DNA of 64,000 nt. It comes from Isoetes taiwanensis (lineage: Eukaryota > Streptophyta > Lycopodiopsida > Isoetales > Isoetaceae). Of the stretch, positions 39,084 through 50,470 are shown in pieces. The stretch's first letter is position 1; each line of letters opens with the position of its first letter. The stretch is from contig JAJEKV010000146.1 of NCBI GenBank assembly GCA_021234155.1, forward strand, positions 1,114,001-1,178,000, given 5' to 3'. Position numbers and translations under genes: made by a program. The notes under the pieces are model-generated. The model did no database searches. It worked only from the letters and a program-made list of their open reading frames with translations, and was not told the origin of the DNA.

Positions 39084-39265
39084 GTGTTATTGGTTTGAAT
39101 GCATGTGTCGATGATTTATATGTTCATGTTGTAGCAGAAAATGATTCTGCCTTCAACCTTTACAAAAAAGTTGGATTTGAGTTGGAAAGGGAGGAATCCA
39201 GTAGTGAGGCAAGGTTATTGCCCCGCCTTCATAGGCTTTTGTTGTGGATGGATCTTGCCACTTAA
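39084..39265 (+). pseudogene. C-terminal exon of a plant-type GNAT acetyltransferase
   Basis: The frame reads VIGLNACVDDLYVHVVAEND, then SAFNLYKKVGFELEREESSS and a tail ending LHRLLLWMDLAT with a TAA at 39263-39265. LYVHV-x3-N-x3-A-x2-LYKKxGF is the acetyl-CoA-binding end (motif B) of the GNAT fold, and the RLLLWMDL ending resembles plastid GNAT proteins of plants. Only the last part is present. LINE E7 ends about 20 bp upstream, so either E7 sits in the preceding intron or this is a severed gene. No upstream exons were recognised within the window. Confidence 0.7.
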
Positions 39266-39697
39266 AATGCAACGATATTATAGCAAAGCATTTGAAATCT
39301 GTTGAGAAGGTTTGCAAATCTTCAAGTGGTACTTTGCATTACCCATTGCCTGATATGGATGTAAGAAGGCAACGGTGAGACATTATCATTCTATTAGATT
39401 CTTTCTTTTTCATTCTATTAAATTCCTTTTTTTTTAGAAGAGAAAACTATTGGGTGATGGAAGTAGATGTTAGTATCCCTTTTTCTCTTGTACACCTCCT
39501 TCCAAAACACAAATCCAGTATTAATATTATGCATAAGGAGTAGGTGCCTACCATGAGAACACTGGATGGATTGAATGACAAGGCTTACAAATTCAACTGC
39601 ATAATGTTTTCTACCAGCATCGCAGTGCTGATATGACAATGTTAACAAAAAGGGACCTAGGACATTATGTAAAGCAAAAGGCCTGGAACACAACCAT
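39266..39697 (+). other. Probable 3' flank of the GNAT fragment
   Basis: No open frame of interest on the plus strand. A minus-strand 91-codon frame (39418-39693) has no recognisable content and was not accepted. Confidence 0.3.
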
Positions 39698-40125
39698 TAA
39701 CTACCATTAACATTATGTTAACACAACCATTGGGTCCAACGCATTTAAATTAAAATCCCCCTTAGACCCCCTTTGGTTTGGGTGCATATTCACACGGGGG
39801 GTGACCCCGGGCAACGAGAGCTGTTGGATAGGCATATTCACCCCTTAATCCTTAATCTACACCGTACGTAAAGTTCCTCGTTTGTGGGGTATGCAAGTAC
39901 AAAATTTGCTATACTGTATAACAAGATTTACAAAATACTATAAGATTTGAACCAAAATACTATATGGTGTTGATTTTATACGTGCAAAATATAATTATAG
40001 GGGCTCTCGCTGCCCTACGTCACCCCCCGTGTGAATATGCACCCAAACCAAAGGGGGTCTAAGGGGGATTTTAATTTAAATGCGTTGGACCCAATGGTTG
40101 TGTTAATTAATGTTAATGGTAGTTA
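39698..40125. mobile_element. Foldback (MITE-like) element with ~123-bp inverted arms
   Basis: The left arm 39698-39821 and right arm 40003-40125 are nearly perfect reverse complements, from taactaccattaacat through tgggtccaacgcattt, ccccctttggtttgggtgc and gtgaatatgcaccc-type words. The loop is AT-rich and non-coding. Outer ends are TAACTACC and GGTAGTTA. A clear target duplication was not found. The inner word CCCCCTTTGGTTTGGG resembles plant MITE ends, but no superfamily can be assigned. Confidence 0.8.
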
Positions 40126-41555
40126 TGTGTTGGTTGTTATACTAAAAAAAATTTGGGCCCTTCGGGCCCTAAAAAAAAGCAAACATATGTAAAAACATGT
40201 AACAATATGTAATATCTAATATGCAATATCTAATATGTGCCGTGGTTGATGCCAGAACATGGATAACAAACCTATTCACAGTGTCATATAACAACAACTT
40301 TTTAAGATATACATCAATAAATGTCATATAACAACAATGTTTTAAGATATACATCAATAAATAAATGAGATGCCTTCTGGAACAATGGATATGAAGAGTA
40401 ACTGCAATATCTAAAATATTTGTGCATGCAATCCAATCCATGTGCACAAAACCCCTGAATGCAGTGCCGAGTTATAGCCATTTTCCTTTTTGAACACTAT
40501 GCTTCAAGCTTTTGAACACCATGTGCTTTTGAATCTGGCTGTCTAGCTACAAATATTTGCAAGAGCTAATAATTCTATAAGCAGAATTGAAATACTACCA
40601 CGATTGTCACTGTAGAAGGTACCCATTAAAGAGAGAAACAAGAATTGCTTATTAAATAAGGAGCTCTTGTGAACAAGTTTTTCGACTTCCCTTCATCAAA
40701 CCGAATGAAAGACTAGAAGCCGTGGAAACATGGCTTGTTTGATCTTCAAAGATCCGCAAATCGTTCAAGTTGTATGCGGGATAAGTTCTTGCAATGTCAT
40801 TGTCCTCTAGTTCAAGTGTCTTCTCTTCCAAAAATACAATACAAAATGTAGAAACAAACGGACCCTTGGTATTTAATCCCCAGAGTAATGCGTAGGCGTG
40901 ATCAATATAAGAGAGCCTAGGACATGTAGATAAGAATCAATAGCCATAATACATAATGCTAGTGCCCATATAGACAATCAATTATTTGCACTTACCAGAT
41001 TTTCGTGTGTTTGCAATGCCTCTCTCTTGTTTTTTAAGCGGATATTCCGGAGAGTCTCCACGGTTGATTGCTAGTACAATGGATGTAAAGAAGTAACACC
41101 GCAAATGACCTATCATGAGTAGACAAATTAGAATACACTAGATACATAAAAAGGTGCCATATTTGGGAGTTTTCAAGAACAAACGAACGGATTGTGCATT
41201 TGCTAAAGAAATACGGGGAGGAATTTGAACAAACGATATATGTTTTCAGCTTGAGTGGAGTGTTCAGATTCAAAATTGCCATTGAATAGATAATGGAAGA
41301 TGCACAGTAATCAACAACAAAGGCTATGGTTTTTCTATCCATGCCTTCAATCTAGCAAATTATCTTACATATTCCTAGGAAAAATCCTGCTTTGCATCGA
41401 CCTATGAGGTGTGTTGAAATAGAATGAAGAATGTTGCGACGACAACAGTTTTGTATAGATGCCTTCGTGTATTCGTGGTTCTCGAGCTCCGGCCTTCGAG
41501 ATAATGCAGCTATGGCAGTCTACTAGAATACAATGAAACAATTCAACTCTTATAG
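40126..41555 (+). other. AT-rich non-coding stretch
   Basis: No gene recognised. It contains a short palindrome gggcccttcgggccc at 40157 and two tandem units of about 45 bp (tgtcatataacaacaa to catcaataaa) at 40282-40360. Confidence 0.5.
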
Positions 41556-42360
41556 ATGTTAAGAAGATCCGCCCCACCACAAAAGGATCGACATGCATCA
41601 TTCCAAAGCAGCCTTAAGCGGAGTGTGGAGGAGCGGAGGGGCCTGGGAGCCGGAGCTTTGGCTCCTTCGCAAAGGAAAAACAAGAACAAAAAGCAAAAGC
41701 TGAACCCGCCGAGAATGTGCCCGGCATATTGGAATCGAAGCTCAGCATCTTCGCCGGACTTGTTTACGCTCCAAAATCGGCCGCAAACGCCGATCTTCGT
41801 CGGGATGTTTTCTCACACATTGTTTTCCACCAAAAGCGGCTCTGCATCATCTTATGCCAAGCAACCCGGTACTGTAAACGGTACCGTCAACACAAGGAAA
41901 AAGATGCACTATTGGACCCATAAACAACAAACGAAGCTTACCACGAAGCAATGGCTATGAATGACATCCGGCTTCAAAACTCAAAGCTTCATGAGCTCAA
42001 TCGGCAGCTCAAGGTCCAAGTCATTTTGTTTGCGCTTATATGCCACAAAGCGAACCACTATATTAGCACCTGAACTATATTATTTTGCTGGAGACCGGTC
42101 GATGTGCATCTTTCGTTATCACAAGTAGGGCGACCAATGTAGGAAGATAGAAAATGAAAGCAGTTGAGTTTAACTTTAGCTTTGCCGACAGAGATTACTC
42201 TCGTCCATCCACTCCAACTACACCACCCACGGATGTAGATAGTATGCATGATGTAAGCTCGATGTCCCAAGCCATCCAAGAATTAGATCGAGGAAGAATT
42301 AGATACTGTTTACTCCTCATCTTCACTGCCCTGAAACCCTAAACCCATCAGAACCCTAAA
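41556..42360 (+). other. Region with weak coding character, unrecognised
   Basis: Two overlapping plus-strand frames (41556-41960 and 41717-41923) have mixed, non-repetitive composition. One reads ESKLSIFAGLVYAPKS and later NDIRLQNSKLHELNRQLKVQ (coil-like) after a stop. A further frame at 42154-42342 starts MKAVEFNFSFADRDYS followed by a Ser/Thr/Pro stretch. No domain was recognised, and the pieces could belong to a decayed gene or element. Confidence 0.25.
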
Positions 42361-43048
42361 GTCGAAACACTAAAGCACATCCACGAGGCTTGCATGTTCA
42401 GCCCCTAAAATAAAAAGAGGGCTTTCGTTGTGAGCCCTTGGATGTTGGACCATTGAAAAAAAAAAGTTAAATCAACGATTAAGAAATAGTGCACTCTAGA
42501 TGTACGCATTAGTACATCCATTCGAATACGCCATGAAATCTTAGGAAAACCTTTGTGAAAAGCGTACAAAAACACAAAAAAAACCCCCTGTTATTATGCT
42601 ACATATTCGTATCTGCCCCTATGGTGGTACTAGTTAATACACTACTCTAAGCAGAAGGATTAACATTTTATGCCAGTACTACATCCTTACGGATCTGCCA
42701 TAAGCTTGAACCGGTGTAAATTTTAGAGAGCTTCTTTTGTTTCGTTATAACAATAAGTTCTATATAGCAAGTAGTAGTATAATGCAAGGACTTTTTTGCA
42801 TATACTATTAAAAACCAACCTTCGAGCTAATAATGCCCACATTTTCATATGCATTTTCCTTTAGCCAAGTGCCTCATATGGTCACATCTTAGCAAGCAAG
42901 AAAGCATTTAGAAATTATATCCATCATTATTGTAATGATCCTCTTAGGTGCATCTTCCATTGAATAATGTGGGAGATCTTTTTTGCAGAAGGCAAGCTTG
43001 GGAATTATGAGGGAAGTATCCAAACTAGCAGCTGATGGATGAAAGTAG

Positions 43049-43331
43049 AACTGGGTGAAAGCATGTTAGGGCCTACATAAAAAATTACCAAAAAGGTACT
43101 TTTCTGTGTACTTCTGTGCAAGTACATAATTGTATTTTAAAGTACCTAGACTACAAGATTGACTAAAAGAAATTGTGTTATGTTCAAGAGTAGTAGTACA
43201 TACATGTTGTAAGGTACTTTGTGATGTCAAGAAGATGTTAAGAACTCAAATATATCATCATCTTTGACTACCCAGAGTATTTTCCAGGTAGTTTCCAAAA
43301 CATGTAGGCCCTAACATGCTCTTACCCAACT
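43049..43331. mobile_element. Small inverted-repeat element with AACT target duplication
   Basis: Element 43053-43327 (275 bp) starts GGGTGAAAGCATGTTAGGGC and ends with the near-exact reverse complement (GCCCTAACATGCTCTTACCC). Inverted repeats are about 27 bp. The 4-bp word aact lies directly outside both ends (43049-43052 and 43328-43331). It is non-coding and AT-rich, with an inner ggtactttt/aaagtacc pair. This fits a MITE-type non-autonomous DNA transposon. Confidence 0.75.
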
Positions 43332-43492
43332 GTAGAAGAAGTTGAAAGAGTTGCCAAGGTAGAAAATTTACCTAGCTTCTCCTAAGAGATAGAGATGGTT
43401 CTAGAGAATCCAAAATATAAGAGCCATAGAAATCTCTAGTTTCTTTGCAAAGAAGTGGAACTGGATTGTTGCCAGTTATTCTTTGTCTCAAA

Positions 43493-43668
43493 CAAAAACA
43501 AAAACAAAAACAAAAAAAACAAAAACAAAAACAAAAAAAAAAAAACAAAAACAAAACAAAAACAAAAACAAAAACAAAAACAAAAACAAAAAAAAAAAAA
43601 CAAAAACAAAAACAAAAACAAAAACAAAACAAAAAAAAATAAATAAAAACAAAAACAAAAACAAAAAC
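43493..43668. repeat. (AAAAAC)n tract
   Basis: A hexanucleotide A-rich tract with longer A runs and an AAATAAATAAA interruption at 43636-43646. Open frames across it on both strands are low-complexity artefacts. Confidence 0.95.
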
Positions 43669-44150
43669 ATGACAAAATATGCAAAAACGCTTACATTACA
43701 AAAAACTCTTAGAAAAACATGACAAATATATATGATTATGTTAACAACGTGCAAGATGCTTATAGACACGCTTTTTCATTTATTCGTCTCGGCAGGTTTA
43801 GTAACTTTGGTTGAAGTCGATAGCTGCACATTGCGAGCTGCCCATTAATATAAAAATGTGATATAATAATATAATACAAATTCTAGTGGAGCAACTCTAT
43901 AATTGAAGCTGGCAAAATAAACTAAGTGTGTCGAGATGCTGGATGATGTATCTGCTGAAGGCTTATCACTGGGATTAGAGAAAACCCACCCTTTCAGGTT
44001 TTGAGGAAAACCCTAATGATAAGCCTTGAGCAAGGGGCTTGGACAATCGCAAGGCTAAACAAGGTTTATGTTACATCATAGTGGTGCTTCCAGTAGTTCA
44101 CGAGTCATTTCTGTTTTATTTTGACATAGTTGCTGTTGCTCTTTTCCCAG

Positions 44151-44330
44151 GGGTGTCATGCTCATGCTGAAAGTGTATGCTGTAATAATGTGAGAGCTTT
44201 GCTTGATGAGTTACCTACACTGCATCTTGTGGTGGAAATTACTGTATTTCCTGCTGTGCCAATCACAGAAATTCAGTATGAGAAAGCAGACAAGCTTGAA
44301 GAGGTTCTTCGAACAGGAATTTCTATTTAA
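44151..44330 (+). CDS. Candidate terminal exon of an unrecognised gene
   Basis: A strong acceptor (gctcttttcccag, ending 44150) is followed by 60 sense codons in phase and a TAA at 44328-44330. The exon reads GCHAHAESVCCNNVRALLDE, then LPTLHLVVEITVFPAV and ITEIQYEKADKLEEVLRTGI. Codon composition and charged residue spacing look like a real globular protein end. I could not name the family. No partner exons were located upstream to 43332, where only AT-rich sequence is seen. Confidence 0.5.
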   Translation, partial: GCHAHAESVCCNNVRALLDELPTLHLVVEITVFPAVPITEIQYEKADKLEEVLRTGISI

Positions 44331-45542
44331 AAATTTGACGAAGGCTATGCCACTCACAGATCGCTTATGAGCACCTAAGTCTTCCGTGCATGCCTCATGG
44401 ACTTCTTGATTGTTAATACTAAAGGCAACCTATTTTTTCTATGGCATTATTATGATACGATTTTTATGAGGTGATGGCTTTGAATATTAGTAAAACTGTT
44501 CTGGCTGTGGCTTGCACTAGCCGCACTTGTCATTTTCTGGCACAGATACTCACAACTAGTTCGTGCATAAATGTCTTGGGGTGCTTAAAGCTTTAATCAG
44601 ACATGCTTGCAGTTGAAAGTGACAGTATTTTGCGAGTAATTTAATTGAGTTGTTTTGCCGCTGTTGGCAAGCTGTTAAGAACCTAAAACACAGAGAAAAA
44701 TGGAAGCACCATCTTCTGGATTTGAACGAGTCCAAGAATCTTAGTGCATGAACCGTAAAAATGTTATTATTAAGTATAAGAGCACGAGCATCTTCAAATC
44801 TGTTTCTCCCTCCTAGAGCATGACAGTGTGGGAGCAGACTGACAATTGTACCTGCGAAGTACAATCTTTGTATGGCCTATGACAAGATTGGAGAGTAGGA
44901 AAACTTTGGTTTCCATAGAATCCAAAGTCCTAGCGTCACTACCTTAAATGACACAGAAGAAAAATTCTATAGAAGTACTTCATTGTGTGGCTATGTCTTT
45001 GGTTAGGTCAATTTGTCTTCCTTTGTATGGGATATTACCACCGTTACTCACTCCATGGATTGTAGGCTGCTAATCCACTTTCCAAAAGTGAATTTTAGCG
45101 ATGGGTTCTACAAGCCTACATTAGACGTCACCTAGAGATGGCTTTCAAGAAAATGAGATTAAACTACAACAACTATTATATTCGGAAGAAGGAGAAGGAA
45201 CTAAAGAAGAAGGAGAAGGAACACTTCATAGTTAAACCTCCATTGGGGCACTCTACCTTTTAATCATTCTTGAAACCAAGGATTTGGACTTACAAGTTCT
45301 CTAGCCTATTGCTTCCAATGGTAATTCCATTGTCTGTTGTAGAGCATCCGGTCTCTAGTGGACATTAAACTGCTCCTCCTCCTACCATCTTTTTTTGCTG
45401 TGTCTTTCCACCGATGCCCTACTAGAGAATCCATGGTGGTGGGCGCCACGGCCATTGAAAGTCTCACGACCCCCCATCGGTGCTGACTCTTAGCCAATGT
45501 TGTCTCCTTCCAATTTTGGCAAAATTCCTACTTTTCTGTTAG

Positions 45543-45723
45543 GCTGGTGTCATGGAAAGAGTGGCTTGGGATTGTCACAAGGACATCTACAGAGGCTAGC
45601 ACTTTGTTGGCTCCATATATCGCCTGCTTAGCTCCACAATCCGTCTCACTGCAGATCAGTTGCAACTACAGACTCCACAACCTACAGGGCTCGTACAGGA
45701 CGTTGGCTCTACTGCGTGAAAAG
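45543..45723 (+). CDS. Candidate internal exon, unrecognised
   Basis: Bounded by a pyrimidine-rich acceptor (acttttctgttag) and a donor (GAAAAG|gtaattat). Only one of three frames is open across the 181 bp, reading SWKEWLGIVTRTSTEASTLL and later GSYRTLALLREK. About 60 bp downstream a short frame reads RLEDVDDKELLVLADKMFF (45790-45905) and could be another exon. No known family was recognised. Confidence 0.3.
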
Positions 45724-46542
45724 GTAATTATATGAATTGTTACAAACTTATTGGGGTTATACTGGCCTTTAAATATATTTTGAAATGACTAGTATTCCAA
45801 GGCTGGAGGATGTAGATGACAAAGAACTACTTGTTTTAGCAGACAAGATGTTTTTTACTATGAGAGATCGTGGTGTAGATGAGAAATCTGTTGGTAGATT
45901 TGAATGAGCTCATGTTGTGTGGGCTGTAGACTATGCATGTGGCACTAAAGATGATGGCAGAAGTGAATGGTAGCTTGTCATAACTGTTGTGCTTGGGAGC
46001 TTGTGATAACTATGGTACTTGGCTACACACCTGATGTTTAGACATTTTAGGTTCTACAAAGCTGTGTGTAAAAGGTTTTGGTAATAAGCCATCAGTGAAG
46101 ATGACTGCTTGTAAAAATAGTTAGATTGCCAGGATGGCTTTGTGGTTTGTATACATTGTACTTCTTGATTTTCAAAATGACCATTAGTAGATCAAGTTTT
46201 AGCTTTACATTTGCCTTCCCAAAACGACCATTACCAGATATTGTTATGTTTTAACAAATATTGTTATGTTAATAATTGACAACAAACTTGTGTAGAATAG
46301 CCTGTTATGTTTGTGTAAAATAGTCTGTTCTGTTGTTAATTAATATAGAATAGAATATATAGTCCACAGAGACCAATAGGTGGTGTGAAAGTTCCATAAG
46401 AAAGAACTTTAGTTTAGCATAACAAGCAATTGGTAAAATTTATCTTAATTTAACCCTGTGATCTAAAGGTTAATAATAAATAATAATAATAGATTATCTG
46501 AAGCCCGTTTGGGACCTTGAAGGTCATGGGGCTGGTTTACAC

Positions 46543-46953
46543 TTATTTGCTCAAACTCATCAATAATGAGTGGTGTGAGTCCACTTCCTTGACAAAGCAA
46601 CCAAGGATGTGTGGCTCCAACTTCGAAAATCTTGTCAATTGAGATTGATATATGCCAAATTTCTCTCTTATATGTACATACTCCGGACACTCAATGAAGA
46701 CATGTTTCTCATCCTCAATAGCATCAAGGGTGCAGAAGGGACATTTCCTGTCTTCCCTCGGAATTCCCTTCCATCTCCCTGTTTCCACCATAAGGTGGTG
46801 GGAGCTCAATCTATATCTGGCAATAGTCTGTTTCTTATGCTTAGACAAGTCCGCCTTCACATAATCGGGTTCCATATATGTCAACATTGGGTTTACCTCT
46901 TCAGTATACTTTGTCATACGACTGCCCTTATGAGACCAAAGTCTCTCTACCAC
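46543..46953 (-). pseudogene. E10 C-terminal Cys/His region
   Basis: A 136-codon frame with RYRLSSHHLMVETGRWKGIP and CPFCTLDAIEDEKHVFIEC, then PEYVHIREKF. It matches E3 (31980-32060) in the CxxC...EDExH...C pattern. This part lies after the RT thumb and before the 3' UTR. Confidence 0.8.
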
Positions 46954-47552
46954 TTTGTCTTGTACCAGTTCCCTTGCACCGAGTTAATCGATTCCGGCCA
47001 AATATCCGGGGTAATACCCCACTTGGCTGCCCACGCTAACACTTCACGCCACCGGCCGAGAGCTTCGGAGCATTCTAATGCCCTTTTGGACGTACCGAGT
47101 TCAGATTGCAGCTCTAACCAGATTCACAAAGTTTATCGCGGTATAAGGCCTCGGCTTCTAAAGGAAGCAAACCCGCCTCGGCTAGAAGCATAGCAGACGG
47201 CGTGCAGGTTTTCACCCCAAATTCTTCAAGCGTAAAGCAGGTTTAAGAACTTGCTCTATCTTTTGCCAATGCTTCGAGGACAAATTGGGCCCCAAATTGG
47301 CGAGCCATACAAACACAATGGTCTGAACGAGGAGATTTAAAAAGCATTTTCGCGTGACCGCCTTCTTAAATTAGCACGCCAACAACTTCTCATCAATGCG
47401 TAAAGAGCAGTTTTTCCCCCCTGTGACTCTCTTATCAACACAGGATTTCCATGAATATTTCGATTCAAATTCCAATCCCAAGTATTTGTATACCTCCGTT
47501 GTCTCTACTATCGGCCCTTTAATGATTTCGGCGTTCTCTAGTTCGACCACCA

Positions 47553-48101
47553 TCACCTTGGTCTTGGACAGGTTGACCGCATCTCCTTCTTCATGCAAAA
47601 TTTGAAAGCATGTCTAACATAGATGTGTAACCCTTCCTTTGTAGATGATATAAGTATTACGTCATCAGCATAGATCAATAACTGCACGAGATAACCCCCT
47701 AGATCAGTTCCTGCCAAGCATCTTTGTCTTAACCATTCATCCAGTTCGTCAATGTACAAACCAAAGAGCGTAGGAGACAGCGGGCACCCCTGTCTCACCC
47801 CAATAGTGCTAAGAAGCTCAGTGTCGATCCCATTTGCCAATCTTAATCTGACCTCTGAGTAGAGTTGAGCTACTGCAGTTCTCAAATTAAATGGCACTCC
47901 TAGTTCTTCCATTCTCACGTCTAAATTCTTTTCGTGGCACCATATCGAATGCTTTAGAAGTCTACTTAATGCAAGATATAGTTGCCTCGGCCTTCTTGCC
48001 TTTTCAAACAAGATCCTCAACACCGGTGCATGATCGAGTGTGCTATAATCTTTCCGAAACCCAGCTGAAAGATACTTCTCTTGCCTTACGTCTACGTCCA
48101 A
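47553..48101 (-). pseudogene. E10 reverse transcriptase central part
   Basis: A 182-codon frame with GFRKDYSTLDHAPVLRILFE, STIGVRQGCPLSPTLFGLYI and the catalytic box QLLIYADDVILISS. Upstream (48120-48300), shifted frames continue with HKAGDKTVASNYRTILVGST. Downstream (47371-47598), NLSKTKVMVVE and YKYLGLEFESKYSW continue the thumb. The first catalytic aspartate region is degraded near 47940-47990. Confidence 0.8.
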
Positions 48102-49757
48102 TGACTAATCCGTTGCTCAAGCATAGTGGCTATTATTTTAGTGAATGTACTCCCAACTAGTATGGTCCTATAATTAGATGCTACAGTCTTATCTCCAGCC
48201 TTGTGAATAGGATAAACCATATTTTCCTGCCATCTCTTTGGTAAACCACTTATAAGGGCTTTATTTAGCAAACCCGGTCAAGTACCCTCAAAGCATTTTC
48301 GCCACACCATTTAAACAACTCTGCTTTGCCAACCCCTGCGTGTCCTTTGCCTTTCCGTTTGATAGCTTTTTAAAGCGCACAAGAGACATCTTCCTCATTA
48401 AAACAGTTCATCATCAAGCTTGTGCTTTGGCATTTTTGCTGAATTTGGGATCTCATAGAGCATCTTAACATGCTCTTTCAACTGATCCAAATCAATTTGG
48501 TTATGTGCTTTCCTTGTTTGCGGCGTTCTCCAAAAGTCTTTGGGTCATCATGCAGTTTTGGTTTAGCCATACTTGTCTCCCTCACGAAAATAGTCATGCT
48601 TTTTTCTACGCTAACAGAGAGCGGTACCATTTAGGCTTACACTTCAAACCCTTTGGTAGTTTACGCTTTGGCACGCCTACAATCATAATCGAACCACCCT
48701 TTATGCTTTGTACTTCTATTTTTTATTTTGGTTGTCCCAAATGTGCATGTGGCTGCCTCAAGAATAGCTGCAGTAAAATGTTTTATTTCATTTTCAAGCT
48801 CGCCTGATCCAATCTTTAGCCTCAATTAGCCTCCTCAAGTATTTTCTATATTCCCTGCATGCTTGTCATATGTGAGTTTTCTGGCGGTCTGCGTGGAATA
48901 TGGCTCTTTTGTGACATCATGCATGCATTGAATGATGAAGTGCAGTGTGTGTGGTCGGATTCCACAACTTTATCCCCAATTATCAAGTCCTGAGCGATTA
49001 ATCGTATCATTGGCTAACACATAATCAACTCACGCTTGCACCATTATGTGTCAAGCAAGTGAATTTATGTGTGTCGGATATGCTTTAGTGCCATTCAGAA
49101 TCTTTAACTTGCAAGATGTGCCCAGCTCCACTAGCATTTTACCCATTTGATTTGTTTCATTGTCACGAGAAAGCACGCAATAGAGGTCTTCGCTACCTCT
49201 TCTAGATGAGCGTCAAAGGGGATCTCATAGCATATTGACTGATTTACATGAGTTCTAGCATTGAAATCTCCAGCTAGAATAATTTTGCCAAGCTCACGGA
49301 ACTCTAAAATATCTTTAGTTAAATTGTGTAAAGGGGGCTGCCTCTGTCAAACTCCTTATTGCCATACGGTTTCATCCGGCGGTGCAAAATAACAAGCTGC
49401 TAGAAATATTCTTGCATCCGGATTCTCCTTGAACTCAAGCCAAATGTATTGATTTCTCAAGCGGGATTTCTTGACTGATAACATATGCGCAATTTTGGTC
49501 TTGACATAAATTGCCAAGCCCACCGTGCCCTCTACCTATGTTTAGCTTATCATTCCATAAGTTTTTAACTATCGATAGCCTCCAATAAGAGGTAGATCGC
49601 TAGTTCTGTCTTTCGCCAAGTTTCTAAGAAAATTAAAAGATGCGCCTTTGCCCATACCTCTTGAGAAGAGTCAACTTTTCGCCTGAGATATGCCGTGTAT
49701 GTTCCAAAGAAGTGATCTTCAAGGCCCGAATCCCCTATGTGCGCTTTACGCTTGTAA

Positions 49758-50459
49758 CTATGGCTCTGCACGCTCGCCCGTCGGACACGCCACTACGCCC
49801 GAGTCTCTAGCTTCCTTCACCTTCAGCCATTCTTTTTTTCTGAGTTCTGCTTGTGCAGGTGTCAAGTCTGGATCTAGCCAGATTCTGTGACCCTTCAATG
49901 CTGCCCTATTCGCCATGACCCTATCTCGATCATCCACTCTGTCAAACTTGACCAAAATTGGTCTGTTGCCTGCCTTGCCAATCCTCCTACAGTGTACGAA
50001 ATTAGGGCTGTGCAAATGCATAGTGTCACTAAAGAATTTTATGACAACATCAGAGACATTCTCTCCCTCTAACTCAGTGATACCAGTTATCTTCAGATTT
50101 TTTGCTCGATTCTGTTGATCTTGCTGCTCAACGGAGACCTTCTCTAAGTTGCTTTTCGTGGTTTCAATCATCAGGTTAGCAAGCTCTTGTTTCATACCCT
50201 CAATCTTCAATTCATTTGGTCTGTCAACAAGCCTGATTAGTTCCTGATTTTGAGCCCGCAATTCCGTGTTATGCGTGAGCAAGTCAGAATTCTGTGTAGC
50301 AAGAACATCCACCGTTTGTTGCAAAGCATCCACCGTTTGTTGCAAAGTATTCAATTGCTGCTTCATATCCTGCATCAAAGCAATCAACTGACCCGAATCA
50401 CCATCATACTCCATGTTCCCAGGCGAGCCAGAAGGCTTCGCCTTGCCGGATCGGGTCAT
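49758..50459 (-). CDS. E10 ORF1, coiled coil plus RRM-like domain
   Basis: A 233-codon open frame starting MTRSGKAKPSGSPGN. Residues about 20-100 form a long coiled coil, including two copies of TVDALQQTVDVL-type heptads and TQNSDLLTHNTELRAQNQEL. Residues about 115-215 read KNLKITGITELEGENVSDVV, then VHCRRIGKAGNRPILVKFDR and GHRIWLDPDLTPAQAELRKK, the pattern of the RNA-binding region of LINE ORF1 proteins. ORF1p binds element RNA and forms trimers through the coil in L1; the same role here is inference. It is followed by the endonuclease on the same strand. Confidence 0.7.
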   Translation of the reverse strand: MTRSGKAKPSGSPGNMEYDGDSGQLIALMQDMKQQLNTLQQTVDALQQTVDVLATQNSDLLTHNTELRAQNQELIRLVDRPNELKIEGMKQELANLMIETTKSNLEKVSVEQQDQQNRAKNLKITGITELEGENVSDVVIKFFSDTMHLHSPNFVHCRRIGKAGNRPILVKFDRVDDRDRVMANRAALKGHRIWLDPDLTPAQAELRKKEWLKVKEARDSGVVACPTGERAEP

Positions 50460-50470
50460 ACGTTATTTCG

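Larger units (their letters stand above)
46345..50470 (-). mobile_element. LINE E10, near full length but degenerate
   Basis: Minus strand, about 4.1 kb. It has an intact ORF1 (49758-50459), then a decayed endonuclease (LAGDFNARTH near 49270; VVESDHT near 48960), RT (47360-48350), a Cys/His end (46740-46770) and a short 3' end with a weak hairpin. The tail is (TATTC)n-like (46345-46358). It is the only element here with a full ORF1 upstream of ORF2. Numerous stops in ORF2 show it is old, which makes the clean ORF1 notable. No (CT)n borders it. Confidence 0.85.

Noticed and set aside
39755-40070. PIF/Harbinger (Tourist) MITE with TTA target duplication at the inner CCCCCTTTGG ends
   Set aside because: The flanking TTA/TAA are part of the inverted repeat itself and not a direct repeat, so the superfamily cannot be claimed.
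40157-40171. Palindrome gggcccttcgggccc as a terminator
   Set aside because: Short GC palindrome with no adjacent gene. Rho-independent termination does not apply to a plant nuclear context.
43372-43769. Lys/Thr/Gln- or Phe/Cys-rich proteins
   Set aside because: Translations of the (AAAAAC)n tract on both strands.
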